Of a stretch of 41,455 nt of DNA, positions 1 through 9,641 are shown piece by piece (position 1 is the stretch's first letter; every line of letters begins with the position of its first letter). The stretch covers positions 1-41,455 of the forward strand of contig CAMPET010000404.1 in assembly GCA_946803715.1 (NCBI GenBank). The letters run 5' to 3'. The notes beneath the pieces are model-generated. The model did not search any database and had not been told where the DNA came from. It saw only the letters and a program-made list of their open reading frames with translations. The DNA is from Beroe ovata (lineage: Eukaryota; Ctenophora; Nuda; Beroida; Beroidae). The position numbers and the translations under genes were made by a program.

Positions 1-25
1 CCCCCCCCCCCCCCCCCCCCCCCCC
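1..25. repeat. poly-C run at window start
   Basis: Twenty-five consecutive C bases open the window. They are followed at about 35-100 by two degenerate copies of a unit containing CCACACTATCCAATCAC. This looks like an intronic low-complexity tract or a contig-edge artefact. Confidence 0.9.
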
Positions 26-102
26 GAGGAGCTATCAAATCACTCTTCAGTGCCACACTATCCAATCACCCATCAGTACCACACTATCCAATCACGTCTC
101 AG

Positions 103-2798
103 GAAATTGCGTGATACGAATGTTACAGAACTGGTTGGGAGCGGAACCATTCAGGAAGGGGCTAGCGCTCTATCTGAAGAGGCATCAGTACAGTAACGCT
201 CTCACTGGACAACTATGGGCCGCCCTGGAGGAGAGCAGTGGACAGCCAGTCGGCAAGGTGAGGGGGTAGTGGAGGGAGAGAGATGGGGAGGGAGGTCAGT
301 GGTTTGTTGGGGTGAGTGAAATAGGAATGAAGGAGCGGGGCAGGGTGGTAAAGTGGGGGTTGGTAGAGGGGCTCGGATGAGGAAAAGGACATTATGAAAT
401 GATAATACACCCTGTTCAGGTGATGTCGACATGGACAAGTCAGATGGGATACCCAATGTTATCAGTTGACATCCACGAGACTGGTGACAGCGTGTCCCTC
501 TCCTTCTCCCAGCAGAAGTTCTGTGCTAACGGAGCAGAGAGGCGGGATGTGAGATGGATGGTCCCCATCACTGTGATCACGCAGTCCAACCCTGTGCCCC
601 AAACCTATCTCCTCACAGAGGAGAAGGGAGAGATGGTGTTGGAGGGGGCTAAACCCGGAGACTGGGTTAAAGTTAACCCTAATCAGATAGGTGCGCCGTT
701 CTCAAGACGTGGGGAGGACGGATTATAGTATTTGACACATGTGTTTTTCACAATATGTTACTATGGAGAGCCCCTAGTAACACAGTTCATGTTGCCATGA
801 CGTGACCTAGCAACGCGGCTATTTTCCCAGGGTTGTTCAGGGTCAAATACAGCAGCGCACTCCTACAGAGACTGCTCCCAGCTATTAAAAATGAGTCACT
901 TGATGCAGCCGATAGATTGGGAATTCAGGACGACCTATTCGCTCTCGCTAAAGCAGGTACACTACACCACTCGACTACTCAATGCCAGTTTTTGGGATGA
1001 ATTAGAAATTATAAACTTGGGGGTGGGGGGGTGTTTTGCACCCTACACACGTCACTCTCACGTGTTTTACACACGTCACACTCACGCAGGCTACTGCTCT
1101 ACTCCTGATTTACTGACTCTCATGGGGTCGTTTGTTAATGAGAGGAATTATGTTGTACTGGAGAGTATTAACACCAACTTGTCGGAGTTGGCATCTCTCT
1201 TCAACCATCTCCCCTGCTATCCTCAGGTACCATGCTTCAACCTCATATGTGTTGTGATGATAGGAGTTGTAATGGGTTAATCCGTCAGGGAGCTATACTC
1301 AAATAATCACTTGAATTGACCAGTTTTTATTTGCCACGTATAATATCAGTATACGATACTTTTTTCAGTTCAAAGCACTGCTCCGACGCATATTCTCGCG
1401 CATTCTCCCCGAAGTCGGCTGGGAGAAGACCGATGGGGAGAACCACACGCAATCCCTGCTGCGAAGCATGATTATCGGGACACTGGGCCGGTGTTCGGAT
1501 CAGGAGGTGGTCACAAAGTGTCTCGATATGTTCGCACAGCACGTCAGGTAATGCCCTGGTTACTGTGTCATAGTTACCATGGTAACAGTAGTGATGTGAT
1601 CATGGTAAATGATAGCAATTGTTAGGTGGTTACTAAGTTGAGTATCACCAAGTTTATCACGTTTGCAACTCTATCTCCCCCAGTGGCGGTGCATTGATTC
1701 CAGCTGACATCAGAGGCCCGGTCTATGGAACCGTCATCAGAGGAAGCTCTGACACTGAGAAAACTTACAACGAACTATTGGAGCTCTTCAACAAGACTGA
1801 CTTGCACGAGGAGAGAGTTCGGATCCAGAGAGTGCTCGGATGCGCGTGAGTTTGGGGCAAATATCACGCGTGATTTCTAACATTATCACGCATACTTTTT
1901 CAGCGTGAATAATTCCTCCATCAATTCCAAGAATTATTCTCAGACCGAGTGCAGCTCTGCGGAGCAAGACCCTCGACTTTGCACTGAGTGAGAAGGTACG
2001 TGCCAACGACACTCCATTTGTGATCGCTGCCGTATCTCACTCGGGATGGGAGGGCAGGATGGAGGCGTGGCAGTATGTGAAGAACAACTATGCTCTTTGG
2101 ATTGAGAGGTTTTCTATTGCGTTGGTTGTTTCACTCAATCTTACTCTTATGATAGCTAGATGATCGGTAACCGTGATTGGTTTTTATAGCCCTCACTTCT
2201 ACTATCAGAATTAATTCTTTTTCATAGTCAGACAAAATACATATTTGGATACACCTGCCCTTTATCAGGTACCAGGGCGGCTTCTTGTTCAAGAGATTGA
2301 TCGGTGAATGCTGCAGCAGTTTCACTGATATGAAGATGCATGAAGATGTGAAGGTTTGTATGCTCTTATTCATTACTTTGCGTTGTATTCCGTGTGAACA
2401 AATGAAGTTACAGCATAGTTGCTATGTCCCATTTGTACCAAAATTGTACGCATAACTTTCAAATTTGTATTTTACGAAAGGCGCGCTCAATTTTGAGGTG
2501 GATAGATACCCAATATTTCGCGCGCAGCAGTAGCATGCGCGCGAAATTACAAAATTCATTGAACGTCCATCAATTACTGCATACTGCATTTCCCACAATT
2601 CACAGTTTATCAGCTATCCCATATCGCTGCATTTTGAGTGATGATGTATTTCAGGAGTTTTTCCTGGCAAATAAGGCACCAGCCGCGGAGCGTACAGTTC
2701 AGCAGGCACTTGAAAGTATCAAGCTACGATCAGACTGGCTAGAAAGAGACGGAGAAGCGGTTGCTGAATGGCTGGAGCAAAACATTGCGAAGAAATAG
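103..2798 (+). CDS. NPEPPS: Puromycin-sensitive aminopeptidase, C-terminal half (5' end outside window)
   Basis: M1-family zinc aminopeptidase; the family trims N-terminal residues from cytosolic peptides. Nine exons keep one open frame: 103-257, 420-690, 831-956, 1090-1226, 1369-1547, 1684-1845, 1932-2108, 2269-2353, 2655-2798. They encode about 477 residues against roughly 919 for human NPEPPS. Diagnostic stretches are MSTWTSQMGYPML (the WTKQMGFP block), QKFCANGAERRDVRWMVPIT, RLGIQDDLFALAKAG, RVLGCAIILRP, YQGGFLFKRLI and the final AERTVQQALESIKLRSDWL. This is the ERAP1-like C-terminal domain. The HEXXH zinc site and GAMEN motif must lie upstream of base 1, so activity cannot be judged here. 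The exon at 1932 reads through a GTACGT after EK, because the peptide VRANDTPF continues the match. No AATAAA is seen just after the stop. The identification rests on remembered family sequence and is strong. Confidence 0.95.
1573..1586. promoter_or_regulatory. X-box-like palindrome GTTACCATGGTAAC
   Basis: A perfect 14-bp palindrome inside the NPEPPS intron after exon 5. It fits the RFX-factor X-box pattern GTNRCC(0-3N)RGYAAC with no spacer. Identical or near-identical copies lie elsewhere in the window. Binding is inferred only. Confidence 0.45.
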
Positions 2799-3078
2799 TT
2801 TTCACTTTTGACTTTCAATAGTTATTCCCGATTTTGTCAGAAAATCTTCCCTTTCAATAGCAAATAATCGAGCTTTGAACTCTTCTTGCCGCTCGTGGTT
2901 TTGTCATTATACGACATACGTCTTGTCGATCGATGATAGAGTGATAGACCCTGTCGAGAATTTCGTTTTGCGCGCGCGGTGCAAACTTCGCGGCTTGCAT
3001 CAGCGGTCTAGCATCGCCAGATAACATACGTCATTCGATCTTGCACTTCTTTGAAGTGTGCAGTGCATTTTCTTACGT
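2799..3078. repeat. Dispersed GC-rich repeat, downstream of NPEPPS
   Basis: No gene is seen. From about 2925 the sequence (GATAGACCCTGTCGAGAATT, a GCGCGCG run, CGGCTTGCATCAGCGG, TAGCATCGCC) recurs as a reverse complement at about 33475-33565. The GCGCGC-rich tract is unlike the AT-rich flanks, which suggests a mobile or dispersed repeat family. Confidence 0.7.
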
Positions 3079-3087
3079 TGCGTGGCT

Positions 3088-3184
3088 TTGTAGGATTTTA
3101 CCCTACCGTCGGTGCGCGCGATTTTCAATCCGCCCCTTGCCAGGGATAAAATCCCGCCAGCAAGGGTAGGGTGAAATCCTACAA
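3088..3184. mobile_element. 97-bp TIR element (MITE) with 9-bp target duplication
   Basis: The element begins TTGTAGGATTTTACCCTAC and ends GTAGGGTGAAATCCTACAA, a 19-bp terminal inverted repeat with one mismatch. It is flanked by the direct repeat TGCGTGGCT at 3079-3087 and 3185-3193. Nine-bp duplications are typical of Mutator-like elements and 8-bp ones of hAT, so a Mutator-like non-autonomous element is the best guess. There is no coding capacity. Confidence 0.75.
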
Positions 3185-3193
3185 TGCGTGGCT

Positions 3194-3369
3194 AGGCTGC
3201 TTGCCGCTGACGCCGCGCGAGCAGGCGAGCGCCAGCGCACGAGGTGGTACAGCGTGTGCACACGTTGCGCGCCCCTGTTCTACTCAGTGAACTGAAAAGT
3301 CGTAGAAACCACGGAGACGCGCAGCGCGCGCGGAGTATTTGGGTCACGCAGCGCGGGAACAGTACAGCG
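3194..3369. repeat. Dispersed repeat shared with the 33.95-34.05 kb region
   Basis: The segment around 3250-3365 (TGTGCACACGTTGCGC, GTGAACTGAAA, GGTCGTA-like, GGGTCACGCA) recurs in the same orientation at about 33950-34045. One copy is GC-rich and the other partly decayed, as expected of an old dispersed family. Confidence 0.6.
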
Positions 3370-3477
3370 TTGTAGGATATTGCCCTACCGTCGGTGCGCG
3401 GCGCGCAATTTTCATTCCGCCCTTGCCCGGGATAAAATCCCGCCAGCAAGAGTGAAGAGTAGGGTGAAATCCTACAA
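3370..3477. mobile_element. Second copy of the TIR element, 108 bp
   Basis: Begins TTGTAGGATATTGCCCTAC and ends GTAGGGTGAAATCCTACAA. It shares the internal CGTCGGTGCGCG and GGGATAAAATCCCGCCAGC with the 3088 copy. Flanking 9-mers differ (AGTACAGCG and TGCATGACC), so no target duplication remains. The inner GGGATAAAATCCC forms its own small hairpin. A partial third copy starts near 33345. Confidence 0.7.
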
Positions 3478-3795
3478 TGCATGACCCGAATACGCCGGCG
3501 CGCGCGACTCTGTGGTGTATGGCTTTACGTCATTTCAGATCACATAGTAAAATGATGGGCGCACATTGTGTGCACATGCATTTCATTTTTCTCAATTCTC
3601 ATAAGTTGGTTGATTTATTATTACGTTTTGGTATCATGTTTTCTTGCTGGAAAGTGACAAACTATTTTCAAAATCCACACACTTCAGATGATTGAAAATT
3701 GCAGACAAATCCCAGATTCTACATTACAGAAACTATATTTTATGTTTATTAGTACTAAAACTATTTTAACTAGTACTAATGCCAAAACCTTTCTT

Positions 3796-3906
3796 CATAT
3801 TTCTGTTTGATGGATTTTATGTTTATTCATCAATATGGTAAATAAGTGCTAATACCAGAACCATTTTCCATATTTCTGTTTGATGGATTTTATGTTTATT
3901 CATCAA
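3796..3906. repeat. Direct repeat, two 38-bp copies
   Basis: The run from CATATTTCTGTTTGATGG through TTTATTCATCAA occurs at 3796-3833 and again at 3869-3906, 73 bp apart. It lies just upstream of the intronless ORF at 3984 and may be part of its promoter or of an upstream intron. Confidence 0.85.
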
Positions 3907-3983
3907 CATAGTTTCCTACATTCTTAGTAGAGCAGTGGAGACGCGTGTTTACAAGATACATTTGATATGTTCTCAATGCACAG

Positions 3984-5027
3984 GTGATGTTAATGTTGGA
4001 GCCTCCAGGCAACCCAAAAGAACTGAAATGGAGAAAATCTCTGGGAGTATTAGATCCAACCACCAAACTTGAAGTCCAAATCATCAAAAAAACTCTCCTA
4101 TCAGAAATTGAGCTTCCAGTTCCCTCAGCTTCCAGTTCAAATTCGAACAAAGAACCCCCTACTCCAATATCAAGGAAAAACAAGATAACTGAAGAAACAC
4201 CAATGAAAAACCGAATTACAGAACCAACAGCCCCAACTGCTTTAGTGACCCCAACTTCCCATTCAAGTGAAACTAAAGATATGGGTACTTTATCAATAGT
4301 TAATGTTGAAAGGTTGAAGAAGATTCAAATTTCAGAACCTGAGAGAGAACCTGTTGCCTCAACTTCCCAAACAAATGCCACCATGAAAAAGAACAGTACA
4401 TCAATGAAAAACAAGGCAGTGAATAAAAAGGGCATGCAAATTTTAGACCTTGAAACTGAACCAATTAAAATGACCCCAACTTCTTGTTCAACCCCCATTT
4501 CAGTTGAGAATATAAGAATGATTGCAGAAACAGTCCGGATTTCCAAGCATAGAACAGAACCTGTTTCTACTGCTTCTACTTCCTCAATCCCTTCATCTTC
4601 AAATGCCACTAATAAAATCCATGGTTGGCCTGTGAAAAATATAAGATTGAATAAATCTATAGGGAAAAACCGAGTTTCTGGACCTGATCTTGACATCACA
4701 GTGGTTTCTTCAAGCTCAAGCTCTCCCTCTTCTTGCACTTCTGATACAAAGTCCAAACAACCAGTGAGGAAATTCAGATCAAGTGGAGGAACTCCGAGAT
4801 TTGTGAAAAGGACCAAATTAGCAGAATCTGAGGCAAAAACTGGTCCAATTTCCTCTAGTGCAGATGACATGAACAAACCCCGTTATTGGTCAATGAGACA
4901 GTTATTGATGAATATTTGGTCAGAACAGCAACAACATCGCCAAAAAACTCGCAAGAAGATGTTCAAACTTTTCCATAGCCCGAGTTTTGAACCATTCTCC
5001 ACAAATTCAACACCATCTAGACCATGA
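3984..5027 (+). CDS. Intronless Ser/Thr/Pro-rich protein, unknown function
   Basis: 347 residues from the first of two adjacent ATGs. The ORF is also open back to a good acceptor (TGCACAG before 3982), so it could be a large internal or last exon. I do not recognise it. The middle is disordered, with irregular repeats around TEP/SEP motifs (ITEPTAPT, ISEPEREPVASTS, LETEPIKMTPTS, RTEPVSTAST) alternating with basic MKN/VKN patches. A poly-Ser run sits near residues 240-250. The C-terminal part is different: KPRYWSMRQLLMNIW followed by SEQQQHRQKTRKKM looks like a helical basic segment that could bind nucleic acid. A nuclear protein is a guess. Length and composition make chance unlikely. Confidence 0.6.
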   Translation: MMLMLEPPGNPKELKWRKSLGVLDPTTKLEVQIIKKTLLSEIELPVPSASSSNSNKEPPTPISRKNKITEETPMKNRITEPTAPTALVTPTSHSSETKDMGTLSIVNVERLKKIQISEPEREPVASTSQTNATMKKNSTSMKNKAVNKKGMQILDLETEPIKMTPTSCSTPISVENIRMIAETVRISKHRTEPVSTASTSSIPSSSNATNKIHGWPVKNIRLNKSIGKNRVSGPDLDITVVSSSSSSPSSCTSDTKSKQPVRKFRSSGGTPRFVKRTKLAESEAKTGPISSSADDMNKPRYWSMRQLLMNIWSEQQQHRQKTRKKMFKLFHSPSFEPFSTNSTPSRP

Positions 5028-5379
5028 ATTTATGGTGGCAACTGGCAACTCTTTCCAGTAATTTTCATTGCCTCAAGACTTATTGCTTTGATATCCGAGA
5101 TATCTCGTCCACTGATTCCGCAAAGGACTAGACTTATCAAAGGGACAATGGTTCTTGGTTCAAATGTGATTTGAATTTGATCTTCTATTCACTATTTGAT
5201 AATATAACCTTGTTTGAACGGAATTACACCAATTTATCTCAATGATCAATAGCAATTGGTTATTCAATTATCTATCTATCTAAATTGCGTCTCGATATGT
5301 TCCCCCAATTAATCTTGTTTCATGTCATTGGACATTTGTTTAATTAAACTTTCGAGATCATGAACATCCTAACCGCTAG

Positions 5380-5615
5380 GTATGATCCCTTGGAAAAGAT
5401 GTTTTGCAAGAAACTGTTAGGATGGCCTTCAAGTAAGTGATATGACCGATTTAATGTCCTGTCTGGCGATTCCGTCATAGGAACAGATGCACAACCTGAT
5501 GCAAGTGAGTAAAATTGAATTTAAATGGAAGACTCCATTCACAGGATAAGTTTGATAAATGTAGTTGTGGACTACTATTATAATTGAGTTACTTCCTCTT
5601 GTAGATACCATATAA
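5380..5615 (+). CDS. Possible short terminal exons, tentative
   Basis: Three phase-compatible segments with good splice signals: 5380-5432 (CGCTAG acceptor, GTAAGT donor), 5481-5504 (ATAG acceptor, GTGAGT donor) and 5605-5615 (CTTGTAG acceptor, stop TAA). Joined, they read YDPLEKMFCKKLLGWPS, then RTDAQPDANTI and stop. An AATAAA follows at about 5808. I found no upstream exon in phase; the ORF ending at 5027 has no obvious donor before its stop. It could be chance. Confidence 0.25.
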
Positions 5616-7309
5616 ACTTTTACAATGATAATGATTTTGTTTCGATGTTATGGATTTCTTATCTAGACGACATCACTCTTTATCTTTCTCTCTATGTGTG
5701 AGGAACACGCATGAGCTTTGGTTTTCCTCCGGAATGGTGTCTGCTTTTATGCAGATTTCTTCAGCCTCCTTCTTACCCATCTTAAGCAGGGGCATCGCCA
5801 AACAAATAATAAACCAATATCCGATATAGTAGAGTTTGCTGCTCTCAGAAGTGCGACGTGTTCCCTGTGCATGTTGAATTGTTCCTCTCTGAATTGCCCT
5901 GTAGAGGAAGATAGCTAATCATTATTCATATAACTGACGAATAGAACATAATATAACTCATTAACGATCTGAGTATTTCAATGACTGCTAATATCTCAGT
6001 ATTATGATTTTACAAGAATGTAAAATAGTATCGAACAATATTGGTCCATCTCACCTCCTTCTGGTTCTTTGATTGAAACCCTGGGAAGGGGTAAAGCTCA
6101 GTGCTTCTCAATATAAATCATTAACAACATGATCAAAACATACCATCATCTCATTTAAATGATATTTTTGGATTACTGATAACTGCATCCACCATCCTTA
6201 TTCTTGGTACAGTTTCTGTCTAAGAGTCTGTAGTAGTTTTTAGAAACAGTTTTTGCCCTGCTTGTGAGGGAAATTGTAGTATTGCAATCATTAAGCCAAC
6301 ATATGTCTTGATAATGAAGATATGAAGTTAAATGTTTACATCTCTGTTCTTACACCATTGTCCTCCCCAATGGACGAAGAGGTAAGTACGCAGCTCTCCT
6401 CTTAACTGTGCCCTCTTCATATTTTTTCTCTCTAAGTGATTCCCTTATCCCCCGAGTAAAAAAAGAAATTATAATGAGATTCAGAATAAAAAATGAAATT
6501 GAAAATACAAAAAAACACAGAGAAAAAATAAACAGGAAGAAAAAACAAAAAGGAAAGAAAAAAGGAAAGAGAATGTAAAAGAATAGTTAATAAGAAGTGT
6601 GACAGAAGAAAAAAAGAGACAAAAAGAAAATGATCGATTAATCAATCAAATCACTCATCACATCACATTGAGGGGGCTTGCTTAATCAGAGTAGGGTCAC
6701 CAATTCATTAGATTGACAGTGATCTTTTGTGTAAAACTTATCTCATTTAAATCCATGTGCTCGTGTCTGATGATGCCCAATTTGATGAATCTCGTGCATT
6801 TCAAACAGCAATATTGGTGGTTACATCTCCGCCTTCACGTGACGATGTATCTACCTAACGCGTTAGCACTGACGGGATTTATCGGACTCTCGTCTTTGCA
6901 AGCTCCACACCACTTATCACGGGCATGAATCATTAATCGTTAGGCTGCATTTCACTTTGTCGTTTATTTGAAACATCTCTTTGATCATCTCTCATCAAAC
7001 AACATAGATTGTGATTTTTGAATGATATTTTAGATGAATGATAGTGTATATGGGGAGGGATCATTTAGTAACTTTTAATGAAAATTGCATTACATGTTAA
7101 ATCTCAAATCTCTTCAAAGTTCAAGGTTTCTCATTTTGTTTAGTTGTGCGCCGGTTGAACTCACTGTTTGTACATTATCACAGGATAAATCAGTTACAAT
7201 CCTGAGACAAGCACAAATATCCAATTAGTATCCTGTCACCTGGACTGCTAATTGATTCGTTAAATTTCGATTATCTATCCTAATCGAACACATGTACCTA
7301 TTTCACGAA

Positions 7310-7359
7310 CACGTGTCTGTGGATCGTGTTGCTTAGCGACGCACGTGACACATCACGTG
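7310..7359. promoter_or_regulatory. Cluster of three CACGTG E-boxes
   Basis: CACGTG occurs at 7310-7315, 7342-7347 and 7354-7359, the last as TCACGTGA. CACGTG is the core of bHLH-ZIP factors (Myc/Max, USF, MiT/TFE). Three sites in 50 bp exceeds random expectation. This may be an upstream regulatory region, perhaps of the CAP/sushi gene. Confidence 0.4.
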
Positions 7360-8612
7360 ACTCTGCGTCGTGTCGACTGATCGTGTTATTTCCGTAGTCA
7401 ACTTTTCCATTTCTCTTGTACACCCTGCTCATCAAATTTACCGGCGCCTGATTTGTCTCTTTTCAATTTTCGCCATAAATCGGAGTTCCTTCTAAACACG
7501 TTCCAGAGTTTTTCTCCCTCAAACTCTCTTTTTAGTAAAACGATAAATTTTTCCCTCTGAATCCAGAACTTCCTCTTCCTTTTCCGGCCTTAGTTACCAC
7601 ATAAGCCGGTTTACATTTACTCTCTCTACGCATGATAGGGCAAGGATAATAGTCGAAATTTGGGAGACTTGATGATTATAATTCTTCCTTCATGCGCTCG
7701 AGCTCCTACGTGAGTCATTCTGTGTATAATAATAGAGAGCTATGATGGTTTCGCTATAAAACCAATTATTTCCGTAATTTTACTCTCAGATAATCATTTC
7801 CTCTCCCTCTCGACTGATGTTCCTTCTTCTTCTTCTTCGTCTTTGTGTGTGTGTGTGTGTGTGTGTGCGAGTTTCCGAAACTCTAGCGGAAATTGGGCTC
7901 TTCCAGTGATGATGAATATGAAACATATTATATATCAGATAGACGCTCGAAGCGCATGACTTGCGTATTTTCTCTCTCTTTCTTTCTCCTTTACAAGGTT
8001 CATCGCCTTTTTCACTACTTTAGCCGTGATGGGGATAAAAACACGCCCTAAATATTCCCGTAAAAACTCTTTTCTTTCGAACGGGAAATTTCGTTGAGAT
8101 ATATGTTCTATGAGAACACGAGATGCACAATTTAGAGTCTTCCTGGGGGTTTTACCTGAAAAATATCAGTGAATCTTTGCGGGGCAATGTTGCGGTAAAT
8201 CGGAGTTGAGTAAAGACCGGGGTAATTGTTTGAGGAGAGAGAGCTCATTTGGAACTACAATCTTTCTTTCATGTTGTTAAATGACCGCTGACATGCAGTA
8301 TAGATAAGGGGTGATTATGCGCTCTATTATATGACTTTGGAATCTTTGTATTTTACGTGGCAGTATATGGCAGTGAGATTTGCATTCCTTTTCGATTTGT
8401 TCGCTTTTCGTCGTTCTTTATGAAAATTTTACCGAATCTGAGATATTGTAACGAGTTGAATTGATCGGGGAATCTCTTATCTCCGATTTCCTATACTAAC
8501 TATTAAAGTGGGTTGTTTGATTGACAAATCTATGAGTATTAAGTAATACGTCCACTGGATTTTGGAATCTTCGTCGCCATATTGGTACTCCAGTACTCGT
8601 CGCTGTACTTCT

Positions 8613-8898
8613 ATACACGTGTCTAGTGTCATCAACACGTGTGTCTAGTGTCATCAACACGTGTGTCTAGTGTCAGCAACACTTGTGTCTAGTGTCAGCA
8701 TCACGTGTGTCTAGTGTCATCAACACGTGTGTCTAGTGTCTGCAACACGTGTGTCTAGTGTCAGCATCACGTGTGTCTAGTGTCAGCAACACGTGTGTCT
8801 AGTGTCAGCAACACGTGTGTCTAGTGTCAGCAACACGTTTGTCTATTGTCAGCAATACGTGTGTCTAGTGTCATCAACACGTGTGTCTAGTGTCATCA
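8613..8898. repeat. 22-bp minisatellite, 13 copies, most with an E-box
   Basis: The unit reads ACACGTGTGTCTAGTGTC followed by AGCA, ATCA or TGCA, repeated 13 times over 286 bp with few substitutions. Ten of the 13 units keep the palindrome CACGTG; copies 4, 11 and 12 have CACTTG, CACGTT and TACGTG. ORFs through it are by-products of the repeat. Confidence 0.93.
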
Positions 8899-9641
8899 AT
8901 TCGATGATCAAACTGTTACATAATATGATCCAATACCCATTCAATATGTTATTCGATGTGTTTATCCTCACGCGTCTTACATCTCATAACGTGTAGAGCT
9001 AGTCAAATTAGAGTATCTGTATAAGTATACTGAATGAGAATTGATCAATTTTTAAAGAAACAACCAATTAAACTTACATACTTATACATTTAATCTGGTA
9101 AGGTGTCCACATACGTGGGCCGTGGACGTAGTCCTTATGAAAGGGTCAAGGAGCATACCTACCTCATCTTTTCTGTAGGTCGACAAATATGGGTCACATT
9201 TCACGGATTTTACTCCTACTTCTGCTCTGGGACGGTGAGAGTGTTATGCTTCACGTTATTGCTGTCCCGTTCATGGAAGTTCGCGTCTTTCAATCTCACA
9301 ATCACGCACAATATCTTGGTGACTGAGGACTGAAATAATATCCCATAAATTGTGTCCCTACATCAAAACCCATACCTTTATACCCAAGTTAAACCAAACT
9401 TGATACATGGACAGTGAAATGTACTGTGTCCCAGATTTGCTCATTCCATACATAGGATGTTGAAAAGAATCTCGTATACATCCTCAGATTCAAGACTCTT
9501 TCAGAGTCGAATTACTTTCGGACACTTGATTATAGAATCAACTTGTTCCTAGGATGTTAATGATGCTCGTTTATAATGAAATAAGAACATACATGAGAAT
9601 ATAAGTATAAAAATAAATATTGCAAATAATAATCATTTCAG

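Larger units (their letters stand above)
5616..9641. other. Gene-poor AT-rich region
   Basis: I find no exon with convincing protein signal on either strand. The region holds an A/purine-rich tract at about 6465-6640, an isolated ATGGACGAAGAG followed by GTAAGT near 6371, the E-box cluster at 7310-7359, a CTT/GT microsatellite at about 7822-7868 and the 22-bp minisatellite at 8613-8898. The first exon (signal peptide) of the CAP/sushi gene should lie here but was not identified. Confidence 0.6.

Noticed and set aside
4325-4876. Minus-strand ORF of 183 codons opposite the 3984 gene
   Set aside because: Antisense shadow of the low-complexity plus-strand ORF; hydrophobic runs mirror its Ser/Lys/Asn codons.
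6371-6382. ATGGACGAAGAG followed by GTAAGT as a first exon
   Set aside because: Only four codons; no downstream exon with coding signal was found on this strand.
7818-7910. Short ORF MFLLLLLRLCVCVCVCVRVS resembling a signal peptide for the CAP gene
   Set aside because: The hydrophobic stretch comes from CTT and GT microsatellites, and its possible donor is in the wrong phase for the 9642 exon.
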